This document shows, in pieces, positions 25,963-33,058 of a stretch of 33,058 nt of DNA. Source of the DNA: Phycisphaerales bacterium (GTDB taxonomy: Bacteria; Planctomycetota; Phycisphaerae; UBA1845; G020352895); assembly GCA_020352895.1 (NCBI GenBank), contig CP070685.1, positions 2,845,724-2,878,781 of the forward strand, written 5' to 3'. The notes beneath the pieces were generated by a model that had not been told where the DNA came from, ran no database searches, and worked only from the letters and a program-made list of their open reading frames with translations. The position numbers and the translations under genes are program-made. How positions within the stretch are numbered: position 1 is the stretch's first letter; each line of letters begins with the position of its first letter.

Positions 25963-26296
25963 AAGGCTCTTGGGGTGGACCTGGAGCCCCAGGAGTCGCC
26001 AATGCGAGGTTCAAGCTGCACTTCTCGTACGAAGGACTCATGAGCATCGCGCGACTTTCGAACGCCGCCCCGTGAACCACGGCGAGTTCTGCGGAGTATA
26101 AGTGGTGGATAGCCCTCGCGAACCGAGGTTTCGAGGCTGAGGAGAGTGCTATTTTAGGGCCTTGGCGAGGGCTCTCAGCAAAAAAACAGGAAGGGAACTG
26201 CCGGCGGCCCGGAGGTCGGAATTCCTGCGTAAAGTATTGCGAGAGCTGAAGATACGCGTATCGCAGGCAGGGCGGTGATCGGCACAGCACAAAATA
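25963..26296. other. Intergenic region after nrdJ
   Basis: No gene recognised. Contains the inverted repeat AGCCCTCGC/GCGAGGGCT (about 26107-26175) followed by an A-run, the pair CCTGCG (26224-26229) and CGCAGG (26262-26267), and the 12-base palindrome GATACGCGTATC at 26251-26262. Base composition becomes more AT-rich toward its right end. Confidence 0.4.
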
Positions 26297-26326
26297 TTGG
26301 TAGAAACCCGATAAATTCCCTATGTT
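26297..26326 (+). promoter_or_regulatory. Possible promoter of a small RNA
   Basis: TTGGTA at 26297-26302 and TATGTT at 26321-26326, 18 bases apart, four of six matches each. It lies in an AT-rich patch and would start transcription near 26333. Confidence 0.3.
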
Positions 26327-26332
26327 CAGGTT

Positions 26333-26470
26333 GGGTTTTGGGATTTATAGTTACAGCAAGAGTAGTAATCATACGGAGGCAGTTTTCGTCGCTTTGAGTA
26401 GTGACAGCTTTGGCTTCTTTCCCCTCCGGAAAGCACCGGGCATGCGATAGCACCCTGGTGCTTTCTTTTT
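26333..26470 (+). ncRNA. Candidate small RNA ending in an intrinsic terminator
   Basis: An AT-richer stretch of about 138 bases with no protein signal. CGGAGG (26374-26379) pairs with CCTCCG (26423-26428), closing a 43-base loop, and the terminator hairpin follows immediately. Upstream is a possible promoter. I do not recognise 6S RNA, tmRNA, SRP RNA or RNase P RNA motifs. It might instead be a long 3' end of the nrdJ message or a leader of the biotin ligase gene. Confidence 0.35.
26429..26470 (+). terminator. Intrinsic terminator
   Basis: Perfect 9-base arms GAAAGCACC (26429-26437) and GGTGCTTTC (26457-26465) with a 19-base loop, followed directly by TTTTT. It is the best terminator in the window, about 500 bases after nrdJ and 75 bases before the biotin ligase gene. 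Confidence 0.75.
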
Positions 26471-26544
26471 GTAGAATCACTTCCTGCCCGAGCTGCCCCG
26501 CCGGGGCAGAACATGTAACACTTGAGTCCTAGGCTCTTTGCGCT

Positions 26545-27330
26545 GTGCTGCTCAGTCCTGCACATGAACTTAAGCCACTCCAGCCAACCAAACGGGTCGG
26601 CGGACACATAGCAGTGGTTTCGGAGTGCACCAGCACCAATGATCTGGCGTTGCAGGGGTCCGGAGAGGGTGGCGATGGAGAGGTTTTCCTGGCCGAGCGG
26701 CAGACGGCCGGTCGGGGGCGGCTGGGACGCCGATGGGAAGCGCCGCGAGCAAGTTCGGTGCTTTGTTCGGTTCGCCTTTTGGAAAAGTACAGTGTGGCGC
26801 GTTGGGTGCACCTCTCCTTGGCCGCCGGCATCGCGGTTCATGACGCGGTGCGACAAGCCGCTGCTGTCTCTGCTACGCTCAGGTGGCCCAATGATCTGAT
26901 GGTCGGCGACCGCAAGTTGGCCGGCATCCTGATTGAAGCCAGGCCGCACAGGGCCAATCTCCACGTCGCCGCAGTAGGCGTGGGAATCAACTGTCTGCAA
27001 CATCGTGGGCACTTTCCTCCCGAGCTTCGGGGCCGCGCGACTTCCCTCGACATGGAAAGCAGTCAGCCGATTGACCGACGCGAGGTGGTGCGCTGTTTGA
27101 TCGCGGCCCTGGACCACTGGCTGGATCCCGAGGTTCTGACTGACCCGCAGCGTCTAAAAGACGAGTGGTGCGGGCGGTCCCGCCTGATCGGCCTCCGCGT
27201 ACGCCTGCGCGAGCGTGACCGGGTCTACGAGGGAATCGTAGTAGACCTGGATCCCAATGCCGGTATCCTGGTTGCGCTGGATGAGGGCGTTCAAAGGCTT
27301 TTCTGTCCGCTGACCACTTCCTCGCTTTGA
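26545..27330 (+). CDS. birA: Biotin--[acetyl-CoA-carboxylase] ligase (no DNA-binding domain)
   Basis: A 261-residue enzyme that activates biotin with ATP and attaches it to carboxylase carrier proteins. Motifs: SECTSTNDLAL near 26-36, ERQTAGRGRLGRRW at 51-64 (biotinyl-AMP loop), and LRWPNDLMVGDRKLAGILIE at 112-131 with Lys124. The C-terminal SH3-like domain is about 212-258. There is no N-terminal helix-turn-helix, so it is a ligase only and not a repressor like the E. coli protein. The frame is closed by a TAG at 26530, so GTG 26545 is the first possible start; no strong ribosome site is visible and the true start could be a later GTG. Confidence 0.92.
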   Translation: MLLSPAHELKPLQPTKRVGGHIAVVSECTSTNDLALQGSGEGGDGEVFLAERQTAGRGRLGRRWEAPRASSVLCSVRLLEKYSVARWVHLSLAAGIAVHDAVRQAAAVSATLRWPNDLMVGDRKLAGILIEARPHRANLHVAAVGVGINCLQHRGHFPPELRGRATSLDMESSQPIDRREVVRCLIAALDHWLDPEVLTDPQRLKDEWCGRSRLIGLRVRLRERDRVYEGIVVDLDPNAGILVALDEGVQRLFCPLTTSSL

Positions 27331-27400
27331 GCCGGAGCGGGAGGAGGCAGCCACGCGTACTCCACGTACGCCTCGGGCACCAGGTTTCCTGGGTCTAATC

Positions 27401-29719
27401 ATGGGGCGCACGATTCGTAGCGAGTCACATCGACGCAATCGTGCCGCTGTCGCGCCCACCAGCAGCAGGCCGCCTTTCGTTTGTTTGCTAATCAGTGTTC
27501 TGCTCGGAGTATCCATGGCCGGGCTGAGCGCGGCCATGCTGGGATTCTTTCGTGGCGCGTTCGATCCCTCGCCGCAGACAACGATCATCGTCCTGGTAGG
27601 CCTCATTACCGGTGTGGCTCTCGGGCCATGGCTGCCACAGGGCCTGATCCGCTTTTTCACATCACGGGCCGCGGCCATAGCGGCGCGCGCCCCGCGACGC
27701 GGCCGACGGCAGCCGCTGGTGCTGTTGACGGCGGCTGCGCCGGAAGCCAACGAAGACCGGCGGCTGCTTCTGGCCAGCTCCTGTCTGCTTGGTGCGCTGG
27801 CCATTCTGTTTGTCGCTGTGATGGCCGATCCGATCCGCGCACTCTGCGAGTGGCTGCGGACCGATTTCCTTTGGGTACCCGCCGTGTTGCGCCTCACGGA
27901 CCTGCTGGTCGCTACGGCCGTTCATTTCGTGCCCGCGAGCTTGCTCGGTGTCGCCCTGGTGTGCTCGCTGGGTATGGGCAGCGATTCGCCGATGGGGCGC
28001 GCGGTTGCGCGGCATATTGCTGCCGTGGCCCTCGGGCTGGGACTCGGCCTGAGCCTCTTTCTGTGGTGGTTTCGATTCTCGGTCGGCTCGTTGCTCATCC
28101 TGCTTGTTTCTTCGGTGCCCCCGTTGGTGGCCGTCATGATCGCGCTGCTGAGCGCGTCCGGAGCCGACCCGAAGGGCGATCAAGCGCGACGAGTCGGGAC
28201 GCAGCCCGGGCAATCCGCCGGGACTTTTCCCGAGCTGGGGGGCAGCGGCTTGGGGCTTCTGTTGGCCGCACTGGCTGTCTGGGCCCTGTCGCTGGCTCTG
28301 GCTGGTGCGGTGTGGCATGAGATCGGGCTGGCCCGCCCGGCCACTTACTTTCCACCAGCGGCAATCATGGCGACGTGGCTGGTCAGCATAGCCGTGGGTG
28401 TCCGGCTTGGCGTCCCGCGGGCCGAAGCTGCCAGTCAAACGCTCGGGGCAGGCGGCATACGCCTGTGCATGGCCGGTCTCGGAACGGCCCTGGCGGTGTC
28501 GTTGATTTGTGCGACGCCGCCACTGTTGGCGGTCTCACGGGGCACGATTACGGGCCGTAGCTGGCCGCTATGGCTGGCCATCGGCGTGCACGGGATTGTC
28601 GGCGGATTCGCACTACCAGCGATTCTGCGCGCCGCTCTGAGCCGATTCGCCACGCGAGGCCTGGCTCACGCCGTTATCGTTACGACTATTGCCGTGGCCG
28701 TCATGGTTGGTCTGGTCCCTTCCGGCCTCCGGCTGCTGACCGGTCCGCGCACGTTGATTGCAGCGTGTCTGGCTTGCCTGTTCCAGGTCATCGCTGGCGG
28801 CATCCTGGTCATATACGATCCGCTCGACGCCCGGCGATCCCACCGCCGGAAGCTGTTTGCCGTCTTTGCCTCGCTCCTGTTGCTGATTCTGGTTCTGCCA
28901 AGAGCTGCGCTGAGCTGGCCTCTGGGCCTAAGAGGCGTTTCAGCGGGACCGGAAGCCTTCGACGACTCCGGGGCGCGAGCGGCTTCAACAGGTACGCTGC
29001 CCGCGGGGCCTCTCAGTCCGGAGGACTCATCTGCAATGGCATCCCAATCACGCGGCGTGATTGACAGACTTTTGTCCCTGTGTCCACGGGGCAGCAAGGT
29101 TTGCCTGATCGGCGGTGAACTCAAATCTTTGCGAGGTCTTTCGAGCGGGGCCCGTTTTGCGGGGTTGCGCATCGACCATTGGCCCCATCAGGGCGACTTG
29201 AGTGTGGGTCGGCAGCTTGCGTCTCTGGCCCGGCTGCGCGTGGCGCATCAGCGCTACGACCTGATCATCCTTGGACCGGCCGGTCAGGGCGTTCGGCCGA
29301 ATCGAGATCTTTGGACGCTGGAAACGTTGCGGCGAGTCGCCGGGCTTGCGGCCCCGAAGGGACTCGTTGTCGTGCGCATTCCGACGACTGACCTCCGGGC
29401 CGCGGATATCCAAACGGTGGCGCAAACGTTTCGCAGTGCCTTCCGCGGTCACGGCGCGTGGTTCGTGTATGGCGGCGACGGCCGCCTGCCTGATGAGTTG
29501 TGGCTCTTGGGCCTTCGTGGGCCGCAGACATCGGGACTGCTGATCGCATCGTTAGCTGCCGGAGGTGCGCCTCCCGCGCCCATCCGAGATTTGTTGGCGG
29601 GAACGGATTCCCCTAAGACGCACAGCGCCGAGCATCCCCGCCTGCGCGGGGCCACGCCCTCCGCCTCATCGCAGACCCATGCCGAAATCGCCGGCCTGCT
29701 GACGCGCGCCGGTTCGTGA
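27401..29719 (+). CDS. Large membrane protein with spermidine-synthase-like C-terminal domain
   Basis: A 772-residue protein. About 13 hydrophobic segments span residues 25-510. The soluble tail (about 535-715) reads KVCLIGGELKSLRGL, YDLIILGPAGQGVRPNRDLW, LAAPKGLVVVRIPTTDLRAA and GAWFVYGGDGRLPDELWLL, in the order of the Rossmann fold of membrane-fused spermidine-synthase-like proteins. The glycine-rich SAM-site motif is degenerate and the usual catalytic Asp is not evident, so aminopropyl transfer is doubtful. The last 60 residues are low-complexity. ATG 27401 has no strong ribosome site; it follows birA by 70 bases and may share its transcript. Confidence 0.7.
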   Translation: MGRTIRSESHRRNRAAVAPTSSRPPFVCLLISVLLGVSMAGLSAAMLGFFRGAFDPSPQTTIIVLVGLITGVALGPWLPQGLIRFFTSRAAAIAARAPRRGRRQPLVLLTAAAPEANEDRRLLLASSCLLGALAILFVAVMADPIRALCEWLRTDFLWVPAVLRLTDLLVATAVHFVPASLLGVALVCSLGMGSDSPMGRAVARHIAAVALGLGLGLSLFLWWFRFSVGSLLILLVSSVPPLVAVMIALLSASGADPKGDQARRVGTQPGQSAGTFPELGGSGLGLLLAALAVWALSLALAGAVWHEIGLARPATYFPPAAIMATWLVSIAVGVRLGVPRAEAASQTLGAGGIRLCMAGLGTALAVSLICATPPLLAVSRGTITGRSWPLWLAIGVHGIVGGFALPAILRAALSRFATRGLAHAVIVTTIAVAVMVGLVPSGLRLLTGPRTLIAACLACLFQVIAGGILVIYDPLDARRSHRRKLFAVFASLLLLILVLPRAALSWPLGLRGVSAGPEAFDDSGARAASTGTLPAGPLSPEDSSAMASQSRGVIDRLLSLCPRGSKVCLIGGELKSLRGLSSGARFAGLRIDHWPHQGDLSVGRQLASLARLRVAHQRYDLIILGPAGQGVRPNRDLWTLETLRRVAGLAAPKGLVVVRIPTTDLRAADIQTVAQTFRSAFRGHGAWFVYGGDGRLPDELWLLGLRGPQTSGLLIASLAAGGAPPAPIRDLLAGTDSPKTHSAEHPRLRGATPSASSQTHAEIAGLLTRAGS

Positions 29720-30116
29720 ATACGGCGTCCGGTAACTCTCCTGTGTCGCTGCCGGGACGTGCCAGCGATCCTTTTGCTGCGCCCCGTTTTGCCTGTAGCG
29801 ATCGGGCGGCCTCTCTGGTGGGATAGAGCTGCAAAAAAGGGACGGTAAAAGCCGGTTTTAGGCTGCGCAGGTCAAGCTGCAGATGGCAGGCGAAACGGCC
29901 GAAAGATGCTTGGCCGCAGACACCGAATCAGAAACACGCAGCTCGGCAGATCGGCGTAGGGGGGTCGATCTGTCGAGCCCTTCTTTGTGTCCCACGGTCG
30001 CTGGCCAAAGAGACTACGCGAACGTTCAAAGACGATTATACCGGCGCAATACTCGGCCGGGTGCGCGATGGCGATCATCTCGCTTTCGGCGTCGAGAGGA
30101 GTTTCTGCAGCCGGAC
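29720..30116. other. Intergenic region between convergent genes
   Basis: No gene recognised on either strand. A short AGCC/GGCT stem next to T-rich sequence near 29845-29865 could be a weak terminator for the minus-strand gene. A TATAAT on the minus strand near 30033-30038 has no fitting -35 partner. Confidence 0.35.
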
Positions 30117-30722
30117 TCAGCGGTTTCGGCGATGACTGCTCCGCCTCTGATCGTGACCCGAGCGCGAGGAATGGTGCCGAGAGCTGCGTCTGTTATCCCG
30201 CGCGTCATGCCTTCGGTCACTGGAACGATGATGAGACGCATGCGAGTGTGAAGACCCACGACGGACTTCGCGCCCGCGGTAGTATGACCGGTCGCAGTCG
30301 CGCCGGTCGCGGTCTCCGAACCAGAACCCAAGAGAGAATCCGTCCCGGTCGCGATCGCGCCGATAGTCCCGGCGGCGGCAGTCGTCACGTCTGGGCTCGC
30401 AGTCGCGGCTTCTCCCACGATACACCCTATCACGGGATTCGCACCGCGTGTATGAGACGAAGGGGTCGCGTGCACTGCGGTAGATTGTCTGTCGATGGCC
30501 GGCCCGCGTACTGGTGTACACGTGGCGAGGGGTCCGATAGCAATCGTCGTCGTGGAAAGTGAAGCCGGCGCTGAAGCCGATCGGAGCACGCAAGTAGTCG
30601 GCCCGATAGAGTTCGCCGCCCGAATGGCCCTCGCTCCTGTAGATGACCGTTTGAGCCTGAGTTCCGGCCACTACACCGGAGAATCCCATCGCCGCCACGA
30701 ACATGGTCTTCCTGCTGAGCAT
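30117..30722 (-). CDS. Exported protein rich in Arg, Asp, His and Ser
   Basis: A 201-residue protein with a signal peptide (MLSRKTMFVAAMGFSGVVAG, cleavage near TQAQT). Residues about 28-80 are more ordered, with FSAGFTFHDDDCYRTP. From about 100 on it becomes low-complexity: RRDDCRRRDYRRDRDRDGFS, a short LGFWFGD block, then runs of RR, SH, HH and SS to the end (SSHRRNR). Such repeats of alternating Arg and Asp or Ser and His suggest a disordered, possibly metal- or polyanion-binding surface protein. ATG 30722 has AGGAGG seven bases upstream and a good promoter precedes it, supporting a real gene. No family recognised. Confidence 0.7.
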   Translation of the reverse strand: MLSRKTMFVAAMGFSGVVAGTQAQTVIYRSEGHSGGELYRADYLRAPIGFSAGFTFHDDDCYRTPRHVYTSTRAGHRQTIYRSARDPFVSYTRCESRDRVYRGRSRDCEPRRDDCRRRDYRRDRDRDGFSLGFWFGDRDRRDCDRSYYRGREVRRGSSHSHASHHRSSDRRHDARDNRRSSRHHSSRSGHDQRRSSHRRNR

Positions 30723-30789
30723 GGTTCTGCCTCCTGCGGATATCCGCTCGCCCGATAAGGGGTCCTCCCGGCGCCATCACATCACAAAC

Positions 30790-30817
30790 AGAATACCACG
30801 CTTGGCGGAAAAGTCAA
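30790..30817 (-). promoter_or_regulatory. Promoter of the Arg/Asp/His-rich protein gene
   Basis: On the minus strand TTGACT (30817-30812) and TATTCT (30795-30790) are 16 bases apart. The 10-base palindrome AACACGTGTT at 30816-30825 overlaps the upstream edge of the -35 and could be a regulator site. Transcription would begin near 30783. The promoter overlaps the end of the HAD gene. Confidence 0.6.
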
Positions 30818-30823
30818 CACGTG

Positions 30824-31516
30824 TTAATGATCGTGCAGGAAAAAAAGTTCATTGAGAGTTGAAATCGTCCACTCCGGGTCGGCCTTCCCGATGTCCAGAA
30901 TGCGGTCAGATCGTCGCACCCAGATGGCCCGCAGCCCGGCCCCGTGAGCTCCCATGACATCACTGTACAGGGAATCCCCGACATGCAGCACGCTGTCACG
31001 TGACCATCCGGTTCGGGCCAGAGCTGCCTCGAAGATGCGGCTGTCTGGCTTGTAACTTTTGGTTTCTTCTGATGTTATGATCTGATCGAAGTGGAGCTGA
31101 TGATGCTCACATGCATGCACTATGTCGGCCGTATCCACATTGGACACGATACACGTGGGAACCGGCAGCGAGGCAAGAGCCCTCTTGGCCTCCTCGAACA
31201 GGGGCGGCCGCCGCCAATACTCCACCAACTCTTGCACCAGCGGAAACGGATCGAACGGCCCGACCTGGGCCCCTACGGTTTCGACCAGCGATAGCGCCTC
31301 CAACTCCGTGAGGGAGTAGAACCGCTCGCCGTTGTGGCGATCGATATAGCCGAAGAAGACCTCGCCCCAGCGCACAGCGAGTTCCGGCGCGGTCATCGAA
31401 AGACCAAGGGCGGCGATCACATTTGCGCAGCAGCGCTCGACGGCGGCCCGGTCGCCGCAGGCGATGGTGCCGTAAAAGTCCATGAAGACACCGTCCAGGC
31501 TGGAGATCAGCTTCAA
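30824..31516 (-). CDS. HAD-superfamily hydrolase
   Basis: A 230-residue phosphatase-like protein. Motif I is VFMDFYGTIAC, with the nucleophile Asp but Tyr in the usual third position (DxY), as in haloacid dehalogenase-type members. Motif II is CIVSNVDTAD; the motif III lysine lies in EETKSYKPDSRIFEAAL; motif IV is VLHVGDSLYSDVMGA. Start: TTG 31516 has GGAG nine bases upstream and places motif I near residue 13, as usual for the family. Longer starts at 31606 and 31681 are possible; the latter would overlap the start of the divergent gene. Substrate unknown. Confidence 0.85.
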   Translation of the reverse strand: MKLISSLDGVFMDFYGTIACGDRAAVERCCANVIAALGLSMTAPELAVRWGEVFFGYIDRHNGERFYSLTELEALSLVETVGAQVGPFDPFPLVQELVEYWRRPPLFEEAKRALASLPVPTCIVSNVDTADIVHACEHHQLHFDQIITSEETKSYKPDSRIFEAALARTGWSRDSVLHVGDSLYSDVMGAHGAGLRAIWVRRSDRILDIGKADPEWTISTLNELFFLHDH

Positions 31517-31679
31517 GGTTGCATGCTCCGATCTGTTGCAGTACCCCCGAGCGGCGTACCATGGGCCGACCCGAAGGTTGCCGCCCCATGGATTCGCTGG
31601 TTTCATGGCGTGGCACCCTGCCCGGCCGCGCCCAGTGCTAACCGATCGAAGAAGTTCACGCAAGCGGAAAGACTCAGTC

Positions 31680-33058
31680 ATGCTTCGGTTATCCGAGAGC
31701 GCGACACCGCCGCTAGGTAGGTCGGACCTCGTCGTGCTGTTGACGGCCGGCGCCCTGCTGGTCGCGCTTCGGGCTCACGCTTTCCCCGCTCCACTTGAAG
31801 CGGACGAGTGCAACTATCTGTACGTCGGACAGCGACTGAATGCCGGGGATCGGCTCTACGAGTCCGTGTGGGACCATCAGCCGCCGTTGATGTTCGCTCT
31901 GGCCGCTGCGCTCACGCGTATGGCAGGCCCTGGAGCGCTGGCCTACCGCAGCCTGGTCACAGCCGTCTCGCTGGTGAATCTGCTGTTGGTGTTCCTGGTT
32001 GCCAGGCGAGGCGGTGGTCGCGCCGCTGGATGGCTGGCGGCCGGGCTGTTCGCTATCTGCTCCAGCGATCCGGGCACGGCCGGCGAAGGAGGCAACCGCG
32101 AGCTGTTTATGAACGCGCTGCTTTTGGCGGCGTTCCTATTATGGGCGCGCCCGGCAGGTTCGCGGCGCTTTCTACAAGTTCTTGCAGGTGGGTTCATCCT
32201 GGGTCTGGCTTCGGTGCTGAAGACCGTCGTCGCGGCTCATTGGCTAGCCGTGATAATATGGCTGGGCCTGACTGCGTGGCACAGAGACAAACGCGTGTCT
32301 GGTGTCGCCGCTGACAAGACCGCGTTGACCGTAGGCCCGGTTGCGGTCTGGCTGATCACGTGGCTCTATTTCGTTGGCACTGGACGCCACAGTGCCTTCA
32401 TCGACGCTGTCTTTCTGTACAACCTCGGCTACAGCGGCGTGGATGGGTCATGGTGGGCGCGTTTCATATCGTTCTTCGACCAGGCCGCCGTGTTTCGCAC
32501 GGCCTGGCCGCTGTGGCTGGCCGGCTTTGCAGGGATGGTGGCGCTGCCGTGGCGTCGGAACGGCCCCCTGGCCGGATCGATCGCGGCCATGGTGATCGGC
32601 AGCTATGTGGCCGTCTGTCTGCCCGGCCGCTTCTGGCCCCACTACTATTACCTCCTGGTGCCTTGGCTAACAATCTGCGCGGGGCTGCTGCTGCGCCGGC
32701 TGATTGGGTTAAGCCGCAGAGAAACGCTCGCCTGGCTCTACGCCTTGGCGGCGATGGCCCTCCTCGTGTACGTCCAGGCCCGGCACTATCTGCTGGTTCC
32801 GCCTGACGGTATCGCGGTGTTCCGTTACGGTCATCGTATGGCGTGGGCTCGCGACCAGGGCCGCCGTGTTGGTGAGGTCACCGGGCCCGAAGACACGGTG
32901 TACGTGTACGGTTCGGACACGGGAATCTACTACTACTCCGGAAGACGCTGTGCAACGCGCTTTACCATGATCGAGCCGCTCAGCGCCGAGCGGGACGGCG
33001 TTCAGGAGCGGCGCGAGCTGTTCATGGCAGACTTTTTGGAGAACCGCCCGCGGGTCGT
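31680..33058 (+). CDS. GT39/ArnT-type membrane glycosyltransferase, partial (3' end beyond window)
   Basis: An open frame of 459 codons from ATG 31680 to the right edge. Family signs are a first helix (about 16-34), then EADECNYLYVGQRL with Asp42 and Glu43 in the first external loop, and LYESVWDHQPPLMFAL with the conserved HQPP at 66-69. Many hydrophobic helices follow. Such enzymes transfer a sugar from a lipid-phosphate carrier to lipid, protein or glycan outside the membrane. The tail part TVYVYGSDTGIYYYSGRRC (about 408-426) fits the soluble domain of this family. No strong ribosome site is seen at 31680; the start is tentative. Confidence 0.85.
   Translation, partial: MLRLSESATPPLGRSDLVVLLTAGALLVALRAHAFPAPLEADECNYLYVGQRLNAGDRLYESVWDHQPPLMFALAAALTRMAGPGALAYRSLVTAVSLVNLLLVFLVARRGGGRAAGWLAAGLFAICSSDPGTAGEGGNRELFMNALLLAAFLLWARPAGSRRFLQVLAGGFILGLASVLKTVVAAHWLAVIIWLGLTAWHRDKRVSGVAADKTALTVGPVAVWLITWLYFVGTGRHSAFIDAVFLYNLGYSGVDGSWWARFISFFDQAAVFRTAWPLWLAGFAGMVALPWRRNGPLAGSIAAMVIGSYVAVCLPGRFWPHYYYLLVPWLTICAGLLLRRLIGLSRRETLAWLYALAAMALLVYVQARHYLLVPPDGIAVFRYGHRMAWARDQGRRVGEVTGPEDTVYVYGSDTGIYYYSGRRCATRFTMIEPLSAERDGVQERRELFMADFLENRPRV

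Noticed and set aside
26160-26190. A-run next to the AGCCCTCGC/GCGAGGGCT repeat as a minus-strand terminator
   Set aside because: On the minus strand the T-run would come before the stem, not after, and no minus-strand gene ends there.
29883-30589. Alternative frames overlapping the Arg/Asp/His-rich gene
   Set aside because: They lack a signal peptide and ribosome site, whereas the 30722 frame has both plus a fitting promoter.
1-33058. CRISPR array, insertion sequence, prophage or toxin-antitoxin system
   Set aside because: No regularly spaced direct repeats, transposase, integrase or recognisable toxin/antitoxin pair was found anywhere in the window.

Overview
The window is GC-rich, densely coding bacterial DNA. 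Its most likely source is a member of the Planctomycetota, perhaps Phycisphaerae-like. The clues are a membrane protein ending in a CPxCGYN...CPxCG zinc ribbon, a PEP-CTERM tail in a broken gene, large exported proteins with carboxypeptidase-regulatory repeats, and stand-alone secretin-type STN proteins. This is an inference from gene content; no rRNA or tRNA gene was found. Complex I (nuoABC), a ferredoxin-linked 2-oxoacid oxidoreductase (korAB) and a B12-dependent ribonucleotide reductase suggest a respiratory or facultatively anaerobic metabolism.

Layout. Positions 1-1415 (minus): start of a complex I operon, nuoA-nuoB-nuoC, with nuoC cut by the window edge. 1420-2680: non-coding stretch with a hairpin-rich segment (about 1924-2197), followed by a PEP-CTERM gene broken into three frames and a terminator. 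3086-4048: membrane/zinc-ribbon protein. 4512-7408: korA-korB, then a terminator. 7517-10895: two exported proteins, one with four regulatory-like repeats plus a TlpA thioredoxin domain, the other with an HExxH metallopeptidase motif. 10897-12081 (minus): exported FlgT/LPP20-like protein. 12339-13673: DEAD-box helicase. 14177-16708: a strong promoter and two tandem paralogues of equal length (268 aa), each followed by a DUF167 gene on the opposite strand; the first DUF167 copy is a decayed remnant, so a two-gene module seems to have been duplicated. 16754-17194 (minus): lipoprotein.

17347-19474: polysaccharide deacetylase and a zinc-ribbon methyltransferase. 19548-22866 (minus): a promoter, two tiny exported proteins that both end in cysteine, the lipid II flippase murJ and an FkbM methyltransferase. 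These two blocks and the glycosyltransferase at the right end suggest envelope and glycan functions. 23129-25962: ribonucleotide reductase behind a near-consensus promoter. 26297-26470: possible small RNA with a good terminator. 26545-29719: biotin ligase and a membrane protein with a spermidine-synthase-like tail. 30117-30817 (minus): exported protein rich in Arg, Asp, His and Ser, with its own promoter. 30824-31516 (minus): HAD hydrolase. 31680-33058: start of a GT39/ArnT-type glycosyltransferase that runs off the right edge.

The most unusual items are the duplicated STN/DUF167 module, the pair of short Cys-terminal exported proteins ahead of murJ, the hairpin-rich segment before the PEP-CTERM remnant, and the possible small RNA before the biotin ligase. 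All calls come from reading the sequence by eye; no database search was run.
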